A stretch of DNA of 64,000 nucleotides from Schizophyllum amplum. Taxonomy: Eukaryota; Basidiomycota; Agaricomycetes; Agaricales; Schizophyllaceae. The first letter of the stretch is position 1. Each line of letters begins with the position of its first letter. The notes below the pieces were generated by a model that saw only the letters and a list, made by a program, of their open reading frames with translations, ran no database searches and was not told the DNA's origin. Of the stretch, positions 23,653 through 36,656 are shown in pieces. The position numbers and the translations under genes were made by a program. The stretch spans positions 100,909 to 164,908 of the forward strand of contig VDMD01000057.1 in NCBI GenBank assembly GCA_007026445.1, read 5' to 3'.

Positions 23653-26581
23653 TCAAGCACTGGACTGACCACCTTCCGCAGGTGGTACATCCTCCATGGT
23701 TGCATCCGCTGAAGATGCCTTGTCGGCCTGTGCGTTCGACTGCTCCTCGCCCGCACCACCAGGGCCCTTGGTATTGTCTACCGCCGTGCTCGTCGAAGGC
23801 GCGGTACCCACCGGAGGCGCAGTACTCGTCGAAGGCGCCGTACTCGTCGAAGGCACCGTACTCGTCGAAGGTGCAGAACTCGCCGAGGGCGCCGTACTCG
23901 TCGAAGGTCCGTCGTTCGCCGCAGGCGCCCCCGCAGCTGCAGCCGCCGTCGCCGCCGCAAGCAAGTGCTGCTGCCCAGCGGCAACCGCAGCCGCCGTTGC
24001 CGGATTCGCCGCAAGCGCCTTTGCCACCGCCTCCAGCAACGCCGGGTCCAGCGCGTGAAGAGCGGGGTCGACCGGCTGCTGCTGCTGCTGCCCGTTCGCA
24101 GCGGGAGGCGACGGCTGTCCATTCGCCGCTAGAGGCTGCTGTCCGTTGGCTGGGTGATGGGGCGGTTGTTGCCCGTTCGCATGCTGCTCGTTAGGCGGCG
24201 GCGGCATGTACTGGTACGGAGGCATGTACATGACGGGCGCGTACATGCCTGGTGGCGGGCCATACGGCAGCATGCCCATGGCGCCCGCCGGCGGGGGAGG
24301 CATGCCCGGGGGCGGCTGCATCCCTGTGACACGATGAGTATGATCCCGTTTGGTGCTCCGCCGAAACCAACTCACCTGGCGGCATCATCATCATCTGCAT
24401 GTGCTGCGGCATCATCGGGTTCGCGAACATCAGAGGCTGCCCGACCGGCGGCGGGCCCGCTTCCTGCTGCTGTGACGGCGGCGGCGGAGCGGGGCTGGCG
24501 CTCGTGCCGGGCGCCAGGGATCCCTGCTCGAGGGTTAGACCCGCGGCAGCCAGCTGGTGCGGCGCCATGCTCCCGTTCTTCGTCGGCCGGCCGCGCCCCT
24601 TGCGCCCCTTCGTGCCCTTCCACGTCTCGCAGTTGAACTCGCTGTTCTTGTGCCGCAGGTACGCGTCCCGCCGGGCAAAGATATGTCCGCACTTGGCGCA
24701 CGTGCGCTCGACGTCGCGTTCGGTTGGGGGCGGGGACATGGCGACCACGACGGAGGAGGTCGCGTCCGGGAGCGCGTCGGCGGTGGTGAGGTGCGTCGCT
24801 GTGGCCATGGCGTTGCCCGAGCGTGTTTTGCAGATTTGGCTGTCGAGGTGGCGCTGGCGGTCGTACTTACGGGTGAAGCTGGCGGAGCAGTAGTCGCACG
24901 CCCATTTGTTCTTGACGCGGGGGTTGGTAGATGTCTTGGTGGAAGATGGGTCTGACTCCTCAGGAGGCACGTAGGAAGGGCCTTCTGCTGCTGCCGGAAG
25001 CTCCGAGGCGTTCTCAGCTGTTTCGACAGGTGCAGGAGCGGGCGGTGCTTCTGCTGGATCCCCTTCGTTCTTCTTCTGCTTCTTCTTCGCTGCCGACGAA
25101 GGGCTACACGTCGTTAGACTATGTCGGTAGTACGGGCGATATGACTCACCCGTCTGTTTTCCGTTTGCCTTTGCCGGTGAGTTTTGGCTTGGGCTTCGGC
25201 TTGATATTATCATCATTCTGCCCTACGTCGGCGCCATCCTGGACGATATCATCTTCGGTATAGCCAGACACATCGTCATCACTGCAGAGATTTAATTCAG
25301 CGCCAGCCATTTTCACTGCCACGGGGGCTCATGCACACCTCTCATTGTTGCCTTCCGCAATCTTGCGCGTCGCTTTCTTGGCGGCACCACGCGCACTCTT
25401 CAACCGCGCACCTCCGCCAGCCGTAGCAGGTACCGGAGTGATGGGCGGCGGTTGTCCGGCTTGGGGAGGGGCCGTTCCTAGCAATGAGGAATAGTAGGTG
25501 TATCCAGGCGGTGGCGCGCTGAAGCCTTGAGGAAGCGCGAAGCCTCCAGGGGGTACAAATCCACCTTCTGGGCCAGCGTAGTTGTGTGTACGTGAAGCAT
25601 TGTACCCAGGAGGGGAACTGCTGGGTGCTGGAGCGCCGGGAGAGGGGGGACGTTGGGGCTGTTCGATTTGGGGATCACCGCGCTCCGTAGTACGAGAGTC
25701 GGACGTTGGATAGATGGACGCGCGTGAGTAGCCAAAGTCATACGATGGTTGAGGAGTGGGAGGGGCGGGGGCTGGGGCTGCTGGTGTTCCCGTCGAAGAC
25801 CCCGGAGTCCGCTGAGCTTGCTCCCATTCCGACATGCGTCGTTCAAGCTCCTCGCCTGCCAGACCTTGTGCGATGAGGGTGCCGAGGAATTCATATCGAG
25901 ATTCTTCCGCGCTACGAGGAGCTCGTTGGCTGGGGGCTGGCTCTGGGATACTCGTCAGCACAGTAGGGGGAACTCAGACTGCCGCGCACCTTGCCCCCTC
26001 CCCGACGCCACATCGCTCTCGCCGTTCGCAAGAACTTCCTCGCCCATCTCGACATCCTCGTTCACGCCGTGATCGCTCTTGGCCTGCCCGTCGGTGGTGC
26101 GTTGTTCGGCCTTGTTCTCCCATGGTCGCCGCTGCTCGTCGGAGAGATGTTTCCAAACTGCAGCTGCGCAAACGCCACAAAGTCAGCTTTTCGCCACCTG
26201 AACCCACATGCGCGACCGGCCTTGGTCACTGCACTCACCAGCGGCGTCACCAGAGTTGTCGTTCTCGCCGTTTACACCATCGGCGGTCTGACTGTCCTTC
26301 GTGAAGTCCTGCCGGAATAGGAGGTATGCAGCGCGAGCGTTCGACACGACTTCCGAGATGCCCTGTGCTGCCATATCGCCCTTGGAATTGCTGTTGGATC
26401 GGTCGTTGCCTTCTGGCTTCATGTTGCTCGTCGCTGATGTAGCATCCATGTCGGAGGAGGAGGGGGCGTGCTGATCAATCTTCCAGCTAACGTCGTTCGA
26501 TCGAGGTCCGGCGGGTCGCGGATTTTCTTCGGTCGATGGATGGGTCGGTCTTCGTGCAGACGCTTCGATATCCATGACCAT
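23653..26581 (-). CDS. Putative nuclear regulator with HMG-box-like domain and two C2H2-type zinc fingers
   Basis: 883 residues from six exons on the minus strand: 26581-26239, 26163-25990, 25942-25339, 25281-25150, 25103-24376, 24323-23653. Residues about 80-140 read NARAAYLLFRQDF through AVWKHLSDEQRRPWENKAEQ, an HMG-box with an acidic insert. Finger 1, CDYCSASFTRKYDRQRHLDS ending in Cys, lies near residue 487; finger 2, CAKCGHIFARRDAYLRHKNS, near 553. Finger 1 uses Cys as the last ligand (C2HC). A GRGRP patch follows, then Met/Pro/Gln-rich and Ala-rich segments with repeated APSTST units. Likely a DNA-binding transcription or chromatin factor (inference). The start codon is paired with a second ATG two codons later. 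Confidence 0.85.
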
Positions 26582-26989
26582 TTTGTGTAAAGCCTTCAGC
26601 CTGTCTGCTCAACGACGACGACGGCAGCGACGAAAGTCCTGTTTTTGCCACTCATTGCCGGATTTGGAGGGATGACCACGTGGCCGCACACGGTTGCATC
26701 GGTCCGACCGCCCTCAGCTCAACGTCAGCTTGACCTCAGCGCTTCAGCTTCAGCTTCCACTTGCGTCTTGTACTTTGCCTGGCGCATCCGTGCATTCCTG
26801 CATGACGGCTTGTACAGTGGTCCAGGGCGTGAACAGGGAGCGAAATCCTTGCGACAAATTTGAGAGCCGCAAGAGGAACTTGAACGCATCTCTTCTCCAA
26901 AGTTCGGCTGCTGGCTGCGGTCTGGACGTTATTCGACCCGCTCTGTCACGTATTCACAGACGGACTTCCTCTGCGTGGACTACATGATG
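26582..26989. other. Spacer upstream of the HMG/zinc-finger gene
   Basis: Holds the promoter of the minus-strand gene. A TCAGCGCTTCAG word at 26736-26747, about 155 bp from the start codon, recurs in other spacers of the window. Confidence 0.4.
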
Positions 26990-27850
26990 GAACCTACTGG
27001 GAATGATTCCCCATACTTTTCTGGATGCGCTTTGGCTGCATCTGGCTGGTCGAGCTGAGTGTATTATCTTTTCCATAATTCCGTGCATTTCCTCGTTCTT
27101 TCGGCCCTCAATTTCTTCTCAACTCTCCAGATACCTACCTCACGCTCTCCTCCTCGGAATCTCCTTCAGCGACGCCACGCTCTTCACTCTCGTCTCAAAC
27201 TACAGTTTTTCTCATCGCCTTCTGGTCCGAGCTCGTCAGCTGCCGCGTCGCCACCACTATCGTCGTGCCCCTCTGGATCCTCCCGCTCATCGTCTCACTG
27301 TACACCTTTGAGTGGGGGAGTTAGTGGATGTATTTCGCCGTTGTCGCCCTCTTCGCGGGCGCGCCGCAAGCGCGTCCGGTACAGGCGGCGTGGATTTCGC
27401 GGAACTCGAATAGCGCGCGGACGAGGGCGGTGTCGGTGAGTATGTATGAACCGATCATGAGCTGCGGGATGACTGCTGGTCGTACGTGTATAGGGACGAC
27501 GATAAGCCGTTGTGTAAGTAGGGGTTTCTTCGCTGCGCGGCAAGGGTCGAGACTGACGTTTTTGCAGAAAAGCGATCCAGGCGCTTATTGAAGTGATTTA
27601 TTGGCGTCTACACCCTCTTGCTGGCGATTCATGTCATTGCGTGGTTTTAGTACCGCCTCGTCATCGCGCGAAGGGACAGGTTATGGGAGAAGTTGACATT
27701 GGAGGTCCAGGTAACTCACTTTCGTCTTCGCTAGTGCGACCATGGCTCAACGCATATTATTTGCAGGAACTTCAGGAGTATGTGGTGACCGGTGACCACT
27801 GAAGACGAAGGAAATCAGCGCCTGGACTTTCGATTTGCGTACTGAGTGGC
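26990..27850 (+). pseudogene. MFS transporter pseudogene (C-terminal half)
   Basis: Remnant of a fungal major facilitator of the allantoate/nicotinate permease type. Readable pieces: FLIAFWSELVSCRVATTIVV, then YTFEWGS followed by an in-frame TAG at 27322-27324, then YFAVVALFAGAPQ and AAWISRNSNSARTRAVS, then YRDDDKPLY before an intron-like gap, then ALIEVIYWRL in another frame, and the family C-terminus TEDEGNQRLDFRFAY near 27800-27847. Stop codons and several frame changes rule out a functional carrier. The N-terminal transmembrane half is absent. Confidence 0.85.
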
Positions 27851-28746
27851 CCGGGTGGAACCTGTGGTTACTATTGCCATCGATGATTAGCTTGTCGTTA
27901 TAATATGTGAGACGGTATCCTTTTATTCTACATACAGCACACATCCAGGAATCTTAATAGATCCCAGCAACATAGACAGTGTCGCTCAATCGAAGGGAAC
28001 AGGCATCAACAGCGCTCGACTTCGTCCTAGCCATACTTAAGCTCAGCGCGTGACGTCGGCGTGACGTACGGCTGCATTGGCAAGGTCGACGTGTGTTTGT
28101 TGTTTGTTTGTTTGCTTGTTTGTTTGTCCGCTGTCACTCAAGCTCCCGCTCAAGAAAACTACATAAAGTCGAATTCTTCTCTTTCCCCGACTTTCTCTCC
28201 TTCCTCCTGCCCCCATCTTCAAGCTTCAGCGCTCAGCTTCAATTGCGATTCCGGGACTCAAGCGCAACAGCGGTCACCGGCGACCGCTGATCCGGAAGCA
28301 ATTTGGGAGCAATTAAGCCCCAATTAAAGCCATCACGTAATTTTGCAGTCGTCAAGAGCGACGCGCCAGTGTGCCTTTTATGGTAATTTTCTTTTGCTCT
28401 CTTTCTCCCACAACTTGGCCCTGACTTGGCCTGTGGTCTCGCTGCTCTCGGCGCCGGCACATAATCATACCCTCATAGTTTTATACCCCTCCCCAAGGCG
28501 GGCTCTAATTCACTATACACGTCCCTGCAGGACAGCAATCTTGCGCGCGGAATACCGACGACGCGAAATTCTGACCTCGTGTGCGCGTCCGGCAATTTGA
28601 GGTACGCCGTCACTTCATCCCCCATTGCACCCTCTTATCCGCTGCCTAGGAAGTACCCAGGCTGTCCCCCACATACGCTCACTCGTGCCCAAGACCCCGC
28701 GCGCCCGTGAAGCCTCGCATACATAGATGCTGGAGGCTGGAGCCGC
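27851..28746. other. Spacer with a GTTT microsatellite
   Basis: 28094-28127 is an imperfect (GTTT)n run. 28224-28240 carries the TCAGCGCT word seen elsewhere. No gene recognised; the 3' part must be the promoter and leader of the 2079-residue protein. Confidence 0.45.
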
Positions 28747-31700
28747 ATGTACTCTCCCAAGTCCACCTCCGCGTCCGCGAAGCCGTCCCGCCCCGGCAAC
28801 AAGCACAGATCGTCGACGAGCATCTCCGATCATCTGTCCTTGAAGCGGCTGCTGGCCAGCCCAGCAACTGGCGAGCGCTCACCACTGAAGGCCGCGTTCG
28901 GACTGGGGAACAAGGAGAAAGAGCGCGCGAGGGAGAAGGAGAAGGAGATGCAGAAGTCGAAGACGCGGACCGCATCTGAGCCCGAGCATACGCCCTCTAG
29001 ACTGCCCTTTGCCGCCCGCCAGCGCACGCCGTCTATGTCCACGACCCGCACCGCGTCCACCGTCCAGTCCCAGCGCGTGGGTTCTCCCACATTCTCTGTA
29101 GCGTCATCTTCGCGAACAAACACCTCCACCTCGCGCACTGCGCCGCCCACTCCCGCTCGCAGCCCAGCGCGCCCAGCGGTGTCTACACCGTCGCGCTCCG
29201 CAACATCGATACCCGCGCGCTCAACTCCCGCGACTCCTGCGCGCTCACCCGCTCGTTCCCGAACTACCTCCACCATTGCACGTCCGTCACCCTCTACATC
29301 TTCATCCTCCACGTCTTCACCCGCGGCGTCAACTGCGCGCACCACACCGTCGCCCCGCGCGCGTACAATATCGACATCCGCGTCTACCTCGTCGTCTCGC
29401 ATTTCGCCACCATCCGCGTCCCCCGGATCACGCGCGGACGACTCCCGCACGTACGCGGCCGATTCGCGCTCGCTCGGACGTGCATCCGGACGCGACTTGC
29501 GCATCGGCATCCCGATCATGCGCGAAGCTGACCGCGGCACTATCCTCCCACAACGCCCGGACACCGGCGAACGTACGCCTCGACCGACGGTCATTACCAG
29601 TGTTCCACGCCCAACCACCAGCCCCGCTCCCAGTCCATCTACGCGGATGCGAACGAAGTCATTGCATGTGGGAAAGGCGACAGAGGGGAGGTTTAGGGCG
29701 GATGAGAGACCGACCATAGGCAATGCTAGGGTCGCGAATATGGAGGAGGGCAGGCGCCCCGCGACGCCGCCGACACCGATCGGCATCACGGGAGGGACGT
29801 TTGGATTCAGCAGCTCGCCGACCAAACGGAAGCCCGTCCCGGTGCACGATCAACAATACGTGCGCGACACAGGAAAGGAGAAGGGTCCGGCGGTTGCAGA
29901 AGAGGACGAGGGGGATGTGGTGATTGCCGTGGCCAGCGAAGCAAGGGTCGTGCGCGCAAGGAGTATCGGGAAGGACGGGGGTAGTGGCCGAGCAGGTGCG
30001 TGGTATTGTAATCCTTCGGACAGCAGTAATGCTGACATGGACGCAGGCGGCCGTCCGGCTCCTGAGGCAGGAGGTCGACCGACAGCTAGGGAGATGTCGT
30101 CAGCGCTTCGCGTGCGAACGAGTACCAAGACAACACCCGACACTTCCACCCATGTCGATGACGGAGTCCCGTCATCCAGCAGCATGATCTCGTTCCCACC
30201 GCCGCCTGACCCGTCGCCATCCTTCACACCATCGACATCCACAACATCGACAGCAGCTGCGTCACCGTTGTCGCGCGCGGCAACGAAACAGTTGACCAGC
30301 ACCATGCCCTTGTCTTCAACGGCCAGGACACCGTCAACTTCGAGCTCGGCCAAGACGGTCGCACGGCAGCGGTCTGCATCCTCGCTCCCACGAACAGCTA
30401 GCTCATCTTCGCCGACCACCAAATCTTCTTCACCGATCATCAAGTCTTCTTCGCCGACTGCCATCACGTCTTCGCCCTCTACGAAGTCGGCGCTTCCACG
30501 GCAGGCCAGCGCGACGTCACTTTCGAGAGAATCACTGCCCGGATCGCGAATAACCAGCTCCGCCGCACCTGCCTCCGTCGAGACGTCGTCCCTCCCGCGA
30601 CCGCGAGTCGCGAGTTCGACATCTGCGACGTCGCTGCCGCGGCTTCACACGCCCGGTTCCACCACGTCGCTGGCGCGTCAAAGGACAACGAGCTCGAATA
30701 TGTCCGCACCTCTTCGCGGGAGCCCATCATCCCAGTCGCTCGCGCAACACGCAACGTCCCCACCGGCTCAGTCGTCCTCGTCCCTCGCCCAGTCCTTCTC
30801 TTCGCTTCCACCACTCCCGAGCTCGGCCTCGCTGCGCAGCGTGTCGAGCGCAGCACGCGATGCGTCGGGATCCAGGGCGTCTCCGTCGCTACGGCGAGTC
30901 CCCAGCGGGTCGTCATCACTGATACGCGCAAGGAGTACGTCGTCGTTGAGCTCGGTGTCAAGAGAGGGAAAGGAGGTTGCACCACCACTGCCGCAGTCCG
31001 ACCCGCGATGGATGGCAGAGTCGGATGCGAGAAGAACGAACGAGTCGGAGGGGCGACGCATACCGCCGGAAACGACGAATAGTGCATCACTCGGCCAAAC
31101 GGCATCGGCAGAACCTGGACACCAGTCGCTGCGGTTACCAGACCTGCATGCTACGCGTGCGCCGTCGCCCTTGTCGCGCTCGGCTTCAGCGTCGGTTATG
31201 GCGGTATCTCAGTCTAGGCCTGGTGATCGGGATCCGGAGGTGAGGGGATCGCCGTCCGCGGTTTCGGGTTTGTCGTTGCTGCATCGTGGACGGCCTGCGC
31301 GTGTCGGGGGTGCAGCCGAGGTCGGGAGTGCAGAGGAGAACTCCGAGGTGCGATCGGAGGAAGTGAGATCGAGGGAGGTACGTGATATGCATGTTGTGCC
31401 CGGCGGTCACGGAAGCTAATCCTCTCGCTAAGAAGATGCCGTCCGGGACGAGCTCTCCTTTGCCTTCGCCGCGACATGCGTCTTTTACGCTTTTCCCCTC
31501 ACCATCGCCTGCCTTCAATGCAGATGTGCGTAGCGAGTACGTCTTTTATCGAGCCGGAGCTAACGGTTCTGCAGGTGCCTCCTCGCCCGAAGAAGAATGT
31601 ACGCCGCACGGCGAGCATGACCCTACCATCTCTCCTGCTCCATAAACCACTCATGCCATCCGCGCTCTCTCCGGCGATCCCGTCCGGACTCTACACCCCT

Positions 31701-34700
31701 CGCAGAGACAAGTCCTCCTCGTCCGGGTCACCGACGACGCGTGTAGCGCATGAGTCCCTGCCGACCACACCATCGTCTTCGGCAGGCACGCCGACTACGC
31801 CGAATAAGAGCGGACTCTTCGGTTTAGGGCTATCGCTTGGCTTTGGAAGGAAGGCCAAAGACGATTTGGAAGCGGAGAGGGAGCGGGAGCGGGAGAAGGA
31901 GAGGACGCGAGACCTGGAACGGCAACGGGATGAAGAGAGGCAACGAGCCAAAGATCGGGAACGGGCGAGAGATAAGCAGCGCGAGAGGGAGAAGGAGAAG
32001 GAGAAGGAGAAGGAGAAAGAGAAGCGCCCGAACGTCCTTCGCCGGCGCTCATCGGCGTCGCGGGCCATTCGCCCCACGACACCTGCGGACACGTCCAAGC
32101 TGGAGCGGATCGACAGTGCTGGGGCCGCAGAGCAGCAAGCTCCCAGTGCAGCAGCGCAAGCATTGCCTGCCCTGGGTATGGCCATCGACCCGCAACGAGA
32201 GGTCGCGGCCGATCCTTCTGGCGTGTCGGAGGAGGTGCCGCAGGCGAAGCTATCGATTTACGAGACGTTCCGGCGGCGGGAGTTTTCCAAAGAGGTGGGT
32301 TCTTCGTCTATTGGGTATCTTTTACGACGGCGTTGATATCTTTCCAGGTCCAGCAGCAGGATCTGCTCTCTCCGCCATCGTCTCCGCCGCAGAATCATCG
32401 CAGTCTTTACAGATCGCCCTCGTCACCCATGATGAACCCGTGGTCGCCTCCTTCTGACTCTGCGCCTCTGCCGGAGCAGCCGCATCACGCCTCAACCAAG
32501 TCTGCGGGTGGCATATCTGACATCTCGCGGGTCTCATCAGCTATGGACGTGAGCCCCCGGCCATCCCTTTCGTCGGAGCCTCGGCGTAGCTTCTCCAGAG
32601 AGCTACAGAAACGAGGTGAGCTTTTCGTCCTCTCGAGTGACCTGCTTGTCTGATTAGCGTTCAGGGCATACTCCCGCTGTTCCATCGTCTTCAACGTTTG
32701 GGCCATTCGGCACCTTCGGTCCGTTCGGTACACCAGCGTTCGGTGAAGGCGAAGCAATGCCGGGTAGACGGGATACCTTGGCCTCGGACGAGAGCCGCCC
32801 GACAACGGTCTACACGTCGGACGGACGCAGGCGCGACACGTTCTCTGATGCCAGCGACAGCAGGAGGAACACGACGTTCACGATCGACGACAAGCTGGAT
32901 GACGAGGTCTGGCGCAAGACGCCCACCTTAGACGATCGACTGTCGTTGACGCTGGACGCTGCGCTGATGTACTACATGACGCCGAATGGCCCACCTTACG
33001 GCGCCCCGGAACAAGGTTCTGCTCGCAGTTCCGAGAGTCGCAAGGCAGGCAGCTCTAGTCCCTCGGAGGCACAGGGAAGGACGCTCGCTCGGCGACCGTC
33101 GATGTTGACGGTGAACATTGAATCCCCGGAGATCTCCATGGACGGCGCGTTCGACAATCTGGGGCGCCCAAGCCGAGACGGTGCGGAAACCGTGAACGCA
33201 CGTAGCTCTACGGAGACCTCTAAGCGCGATACCATCATTCCATCGCGCGCCGAGTCGCTCGAGAAACAACGCACTATTCCTGCATCGTTGACGATCCAGC
33301 CGAGCTTCAAGCGCATACCCACCGAGGAACCGAACACGCTGCTCGTTCCGCCGCGGGAGTCTATCGCTTCGCTCACGCCGTCGAGCGACGGGCAGGTCGA
33401 TACACCTGCGCTGGATGTGACCGGGGAAGGCTTCGATATGATCGCGAAGCTCGTACGGGAACAAGAGGCGCCGGCCGTTGGGGAAGAACGACCGCGCTGC
33501 GTCGCTGGCGCCGAGGTCCAAGTACAGCAAACCGTTGCTACTGCTGAGATAGAAGAAGTTCCACGTGTATCGAGGAAAGCGGCGCCGTCGGAGGGGCTTT
33601 CTGTAAGTATTCCGTTTATATTGTGCAGCGCGTTTGGCTAATCTACGTACAGATATCCACTGCGCAGCCGGTCAAGGATGCTACGTTGCAGCAGGACACG
33701 GCTGGCAGCGAGGACAGCAACCCGCGCCTTCCGTACTTCACTGTATTCGGTGGCACCTCCACTCTCGCTACGACTTCCGCCTTCGTGACAAGCGCGTTCG
33801 GTGCTAGAGGATCCACGTCGCCACCAGCCTCGGTCACATCACCGATTGTAAGAAATACTCTCCCTTTCGTCGCGAATGATATTGAATGACAGCCAGGGCT
33901 CTTCTTCGGTCAATTGGCGACCTCAGTCTTCGAGGCCATTGTCTCCAGCTGTCAGGCCAAGCCATGGTTCTAGCAAGAGTTTTAGCGAGAAGAGCATAGC
34001 ACGGAAGGTCAGCACCCGCTTCATGCGCACTCACGACGATCTCGACACCGACTCCAAGCGCTCGACACCTCCTATGGAGAAGGAGTTCGGCTCGCGTCCG
34101 CCGCTGTCCGAGGTACAGCTGGAGGGACGGAAGAGCAGCGATCGCCAGCGGGCGCAGCTCACTAAGCGGAATCGCAAGAGCGAGCCTCCGGCTGTGCTGC
34201 TGAGCACGGGGGATATGCCGGGCGCTGGCCAGAGCGGCACCGGCGGCGGCAGCCGCATCTGGCGGCTCGTGAAGCGCATCAGCACGGGGGCTTTGCGCGA
34301 GAAATATGACTGGGATGAGGACAGTTCGAAGGCGCCGCCTGTGCCAGCCATCCCAGCTCACCTGCGCGAGGGCAGCACATCTATAGGCGGTCCCCGCAGG
34401 AGCGATGACGCGAGGTTCGGGAAGGCCAGAACACTCCCCCTTCCCATACATCGGCCAGGCGCTTCCTCCCCGGAGCTAGAGTCCAGCTTGGATGACAAAG
34501 ACAAGTTCTTCTCAGCTACGCGGCGATCGAGTATGAGCTCAGTGGACCCGGCGACGGAGCCGGATGTGACGCTTGGGAAGCAGATCCTGCCGCCAAGTGA
34601 GCTTGGACGCATAGCGCAAGAAGTCGAGGCCGACCGGAAGGCGCGTCGCGAGGTAAGCCCTGTCTTACATGCTATCGAACATCTACTGATGGTGTGCAAC

Positions 34701-35395
34701 TCCAGCAATCCAAGTCTTCCATGAACTCATCTCGCTCAGGCGATAGTCTGAGCACGCGGACGCGCTCTAGTAGCGGTCGTGGTCGAGGGCACGCGCGCAC
34801 CGACACGGAATTCACGATCGTTGCGACATCCCCGAGTGAGGAGCTTACGGGATTGACGGCACCCCCGCCGCGGCATCGTGCGGTCGACGACTTCAGTGCC
34901 ATTGGCTCACCCATGATCCCGTCGTTCTCGGTCGAGCAGCCCATCAACACTTTTGATCGGAGCAAAATGCACATCCCACCAAGGTCATCGCAGCGCAACC
35001 TCTCCATGCCCGCGGTGGCGTCCCCTCCCGGCTCGCCCACGCCCTCGCGGTCGCATACTCAGCCAGTGCCCCGTCCTTCACTGCAGGACATGCGTCGCCA
35101 GGTGCCCCATGCACACTCGCATTCTGTCTCGGCGGCCTCGCCCTCGAGGCGATCATTAGCCTCACCTTCCAGGCGGCCCGCAGCTCCGCCCGTAACGTTC
35201 CGCGCTCTAGAGTCCGCGACGTCGAGGGCGGGACTCTCAGAGAAAGAGAAGGCGGCCAAGTGGGATGACCTGCTGCAGATGAGTGATATGGCGGGAGGGA
35301 CGCTGCATCTGGGAAGCGAAGGCCTGCCCTCGGATGCGCTGCGGTTCTCGACGACGAGCTCGTCCCTGGACGCTCTGGTCAATGCCGATGACTAG
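28747..35395 (+). CDS. Very large Ser/Thr/Pro-rich disordered protein, 2079 residues
   Basis: One gene read through nine exons: 28747-29995, 30047-31377, 31433-31525, 31575-32294, 32348-32615, 32665-33602, 33653-33847, 33897-34652, 34706-35395. All join in phase. Sequence is dominated by Ser, Thr, Pro, Arg and Ala with many SP/TP and RxxS sites. A strongly charged Arg/Glu/Lys helix lies at about 31870-32020 (EKEKEKEKEKEK). Short conserved-looking islands are KLSIYETFRRREFSKE, TLDDRLSLTLDAALMYYM, SRIWRLVKRISTGALREKYD and SEKEKAAKWDDLLQMSDMAG. No enzyme domain or membrane segment. The pattern suggests a scaffold or polarity/cytoskeletal phosphoprotein, but that is a guess. Intron 1 (51 bp) keeps the frame if retained. 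Confidence 0.82.
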
Positions 35396-36236
35396 AGGCT
35401 GACAGCCACCTCGAAACATTCCTCGACTTCACGTTATCTGCGGTCTCCCGCTCACGATCTCTGTGCGCCTCATGTAGCGCGCCACGATGTACGCCCTTCA
35501 CGTCCCGCCAGCCTCGCCTGCTCTGTACAAAATGCTCATCGAGTCCGTCCACGCCTCGGACCTTCAATTCCAGGTCATGACCGTCAATGCCCCGCCGATT
35601 CCTGTTCGCCATCTTGCCTGGATTGACGTCTAGAGACATGCTACGGCGCCTATAGACATGCTAGACTATGCCTCCGCTCGTTATGTCCCATCTACTACAC
35701 CGTCGTTGCCCGCCGCTTTCGTATCCCTTCAGCATATTCGATTTACTCTTGCATCATAACCATCCGGTTTCTGCACCGTCCATATATTCGCGGACTAACC
35801 TGCCGTATCCTTGATTTCGCCCATCGTCGCCGCATGCGGCTTGTTCTATGCGCCCAACTACACACACGATCGTTACCTTCTCGTGCGCTGCTCACTTTTA
35901 CCGTATGCGCTTATCCATGTGCTTATATACTTTGTAGCTTTTCTTTACCCTCCTGCTGCGTATCAACTGTTGCTTGCATCCGTGTTTTGTGCTATACATT
36001 CTATCGTTTACGGACGAGGTTATTGAACTCGTCTTCGGAACTGCCATAGTCACCTCTCTAGGGTGTCGAAGCTGCGCTCAATGCTCAGCGCTTCAAGCTT
36101 CAGCGCTCGTTCGAGACTCCAGATCCCTGCAATTGCCGCGACTCAACATATACAAACAACATACGGCTTTCCCGAACCATCATCTCAGTGCGACGCATAA
36201 TATATATACGACCCGTATTCTCGACTCCATGTACGC
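35396..36236. other. Convergent 3' spacer
   Basis: Lies between the ends of the 2079-residue gene (plus) and the small secreted protein gene (minus). It contains a paired TCAGCGCT motif at 36084-36107 and a short TATATATA stretch near 36200. No coding signal. Confidence 0.4.
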
Positions 36237-36656
36237 TCAAGTAGCGACCGATGTTGCAACCTCTGTCGTCACCTCGGGCGCAAGTGTGGTCCTATGCCGC
36301 GTCAGCTTACATCGGGCGCTACAAGGGGACGCAGCTCACGTTATGGTCCAAATCACATCCTCAGTCACGTCGACTATGAAAGGGTCTTTGTTGATGAGCG
36401 TCTGTACTACGCGCGCCGCAGAAAGCACCGAGGTAACGACTGTCGTCCCAGAGCCTGACGAGGACTCGCTCGCCGTGCCAAACGCGGAACTGCTATAACT
36501 CGCTGAGCTGTCGCCGCCCTGGCGCTCGAACACCTGTCTCCGGTGAGTGCACTGGCCCTCCGTAAGCCAAAGTATGGAACTCACAGCGTGGGCGCTCGCA
36601 GTGGTAGCGGCCATGCCGGCTGTGATAGCAAGCAAGAACAATTTCTGCGAGAACAT
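36237..36656 (-). CDS. Small secreted Ser/Thr-rich protein, about 106 residues
   Basis: Starts at 36656 with a clear signal peptide, MFSQKLFLLAITAGMAATTA. Exons on the minus strand: 36656-36585, 36533-36340, 36291-36237. The first intron is 51 bp with GTGAGT..ACAG ends. Skipping the second intron would only change the last residues. The mature part begins VFERQGGDSSASYSSSAFG and is rich in Ser, Thr and Val, with no cysteine. No family recognised. It could be a cell-wall or effector-like protein (inference from signal peptide and size only). Confidence 0.6.

Noticed and set aside
24860..24880. GTAAGT donor-like sequence inside zinc finger 1 of the HMG/C2H2 gene
   Set aside because: Reading straight through gives an intact C2HC finger; splicing there would destroy it.
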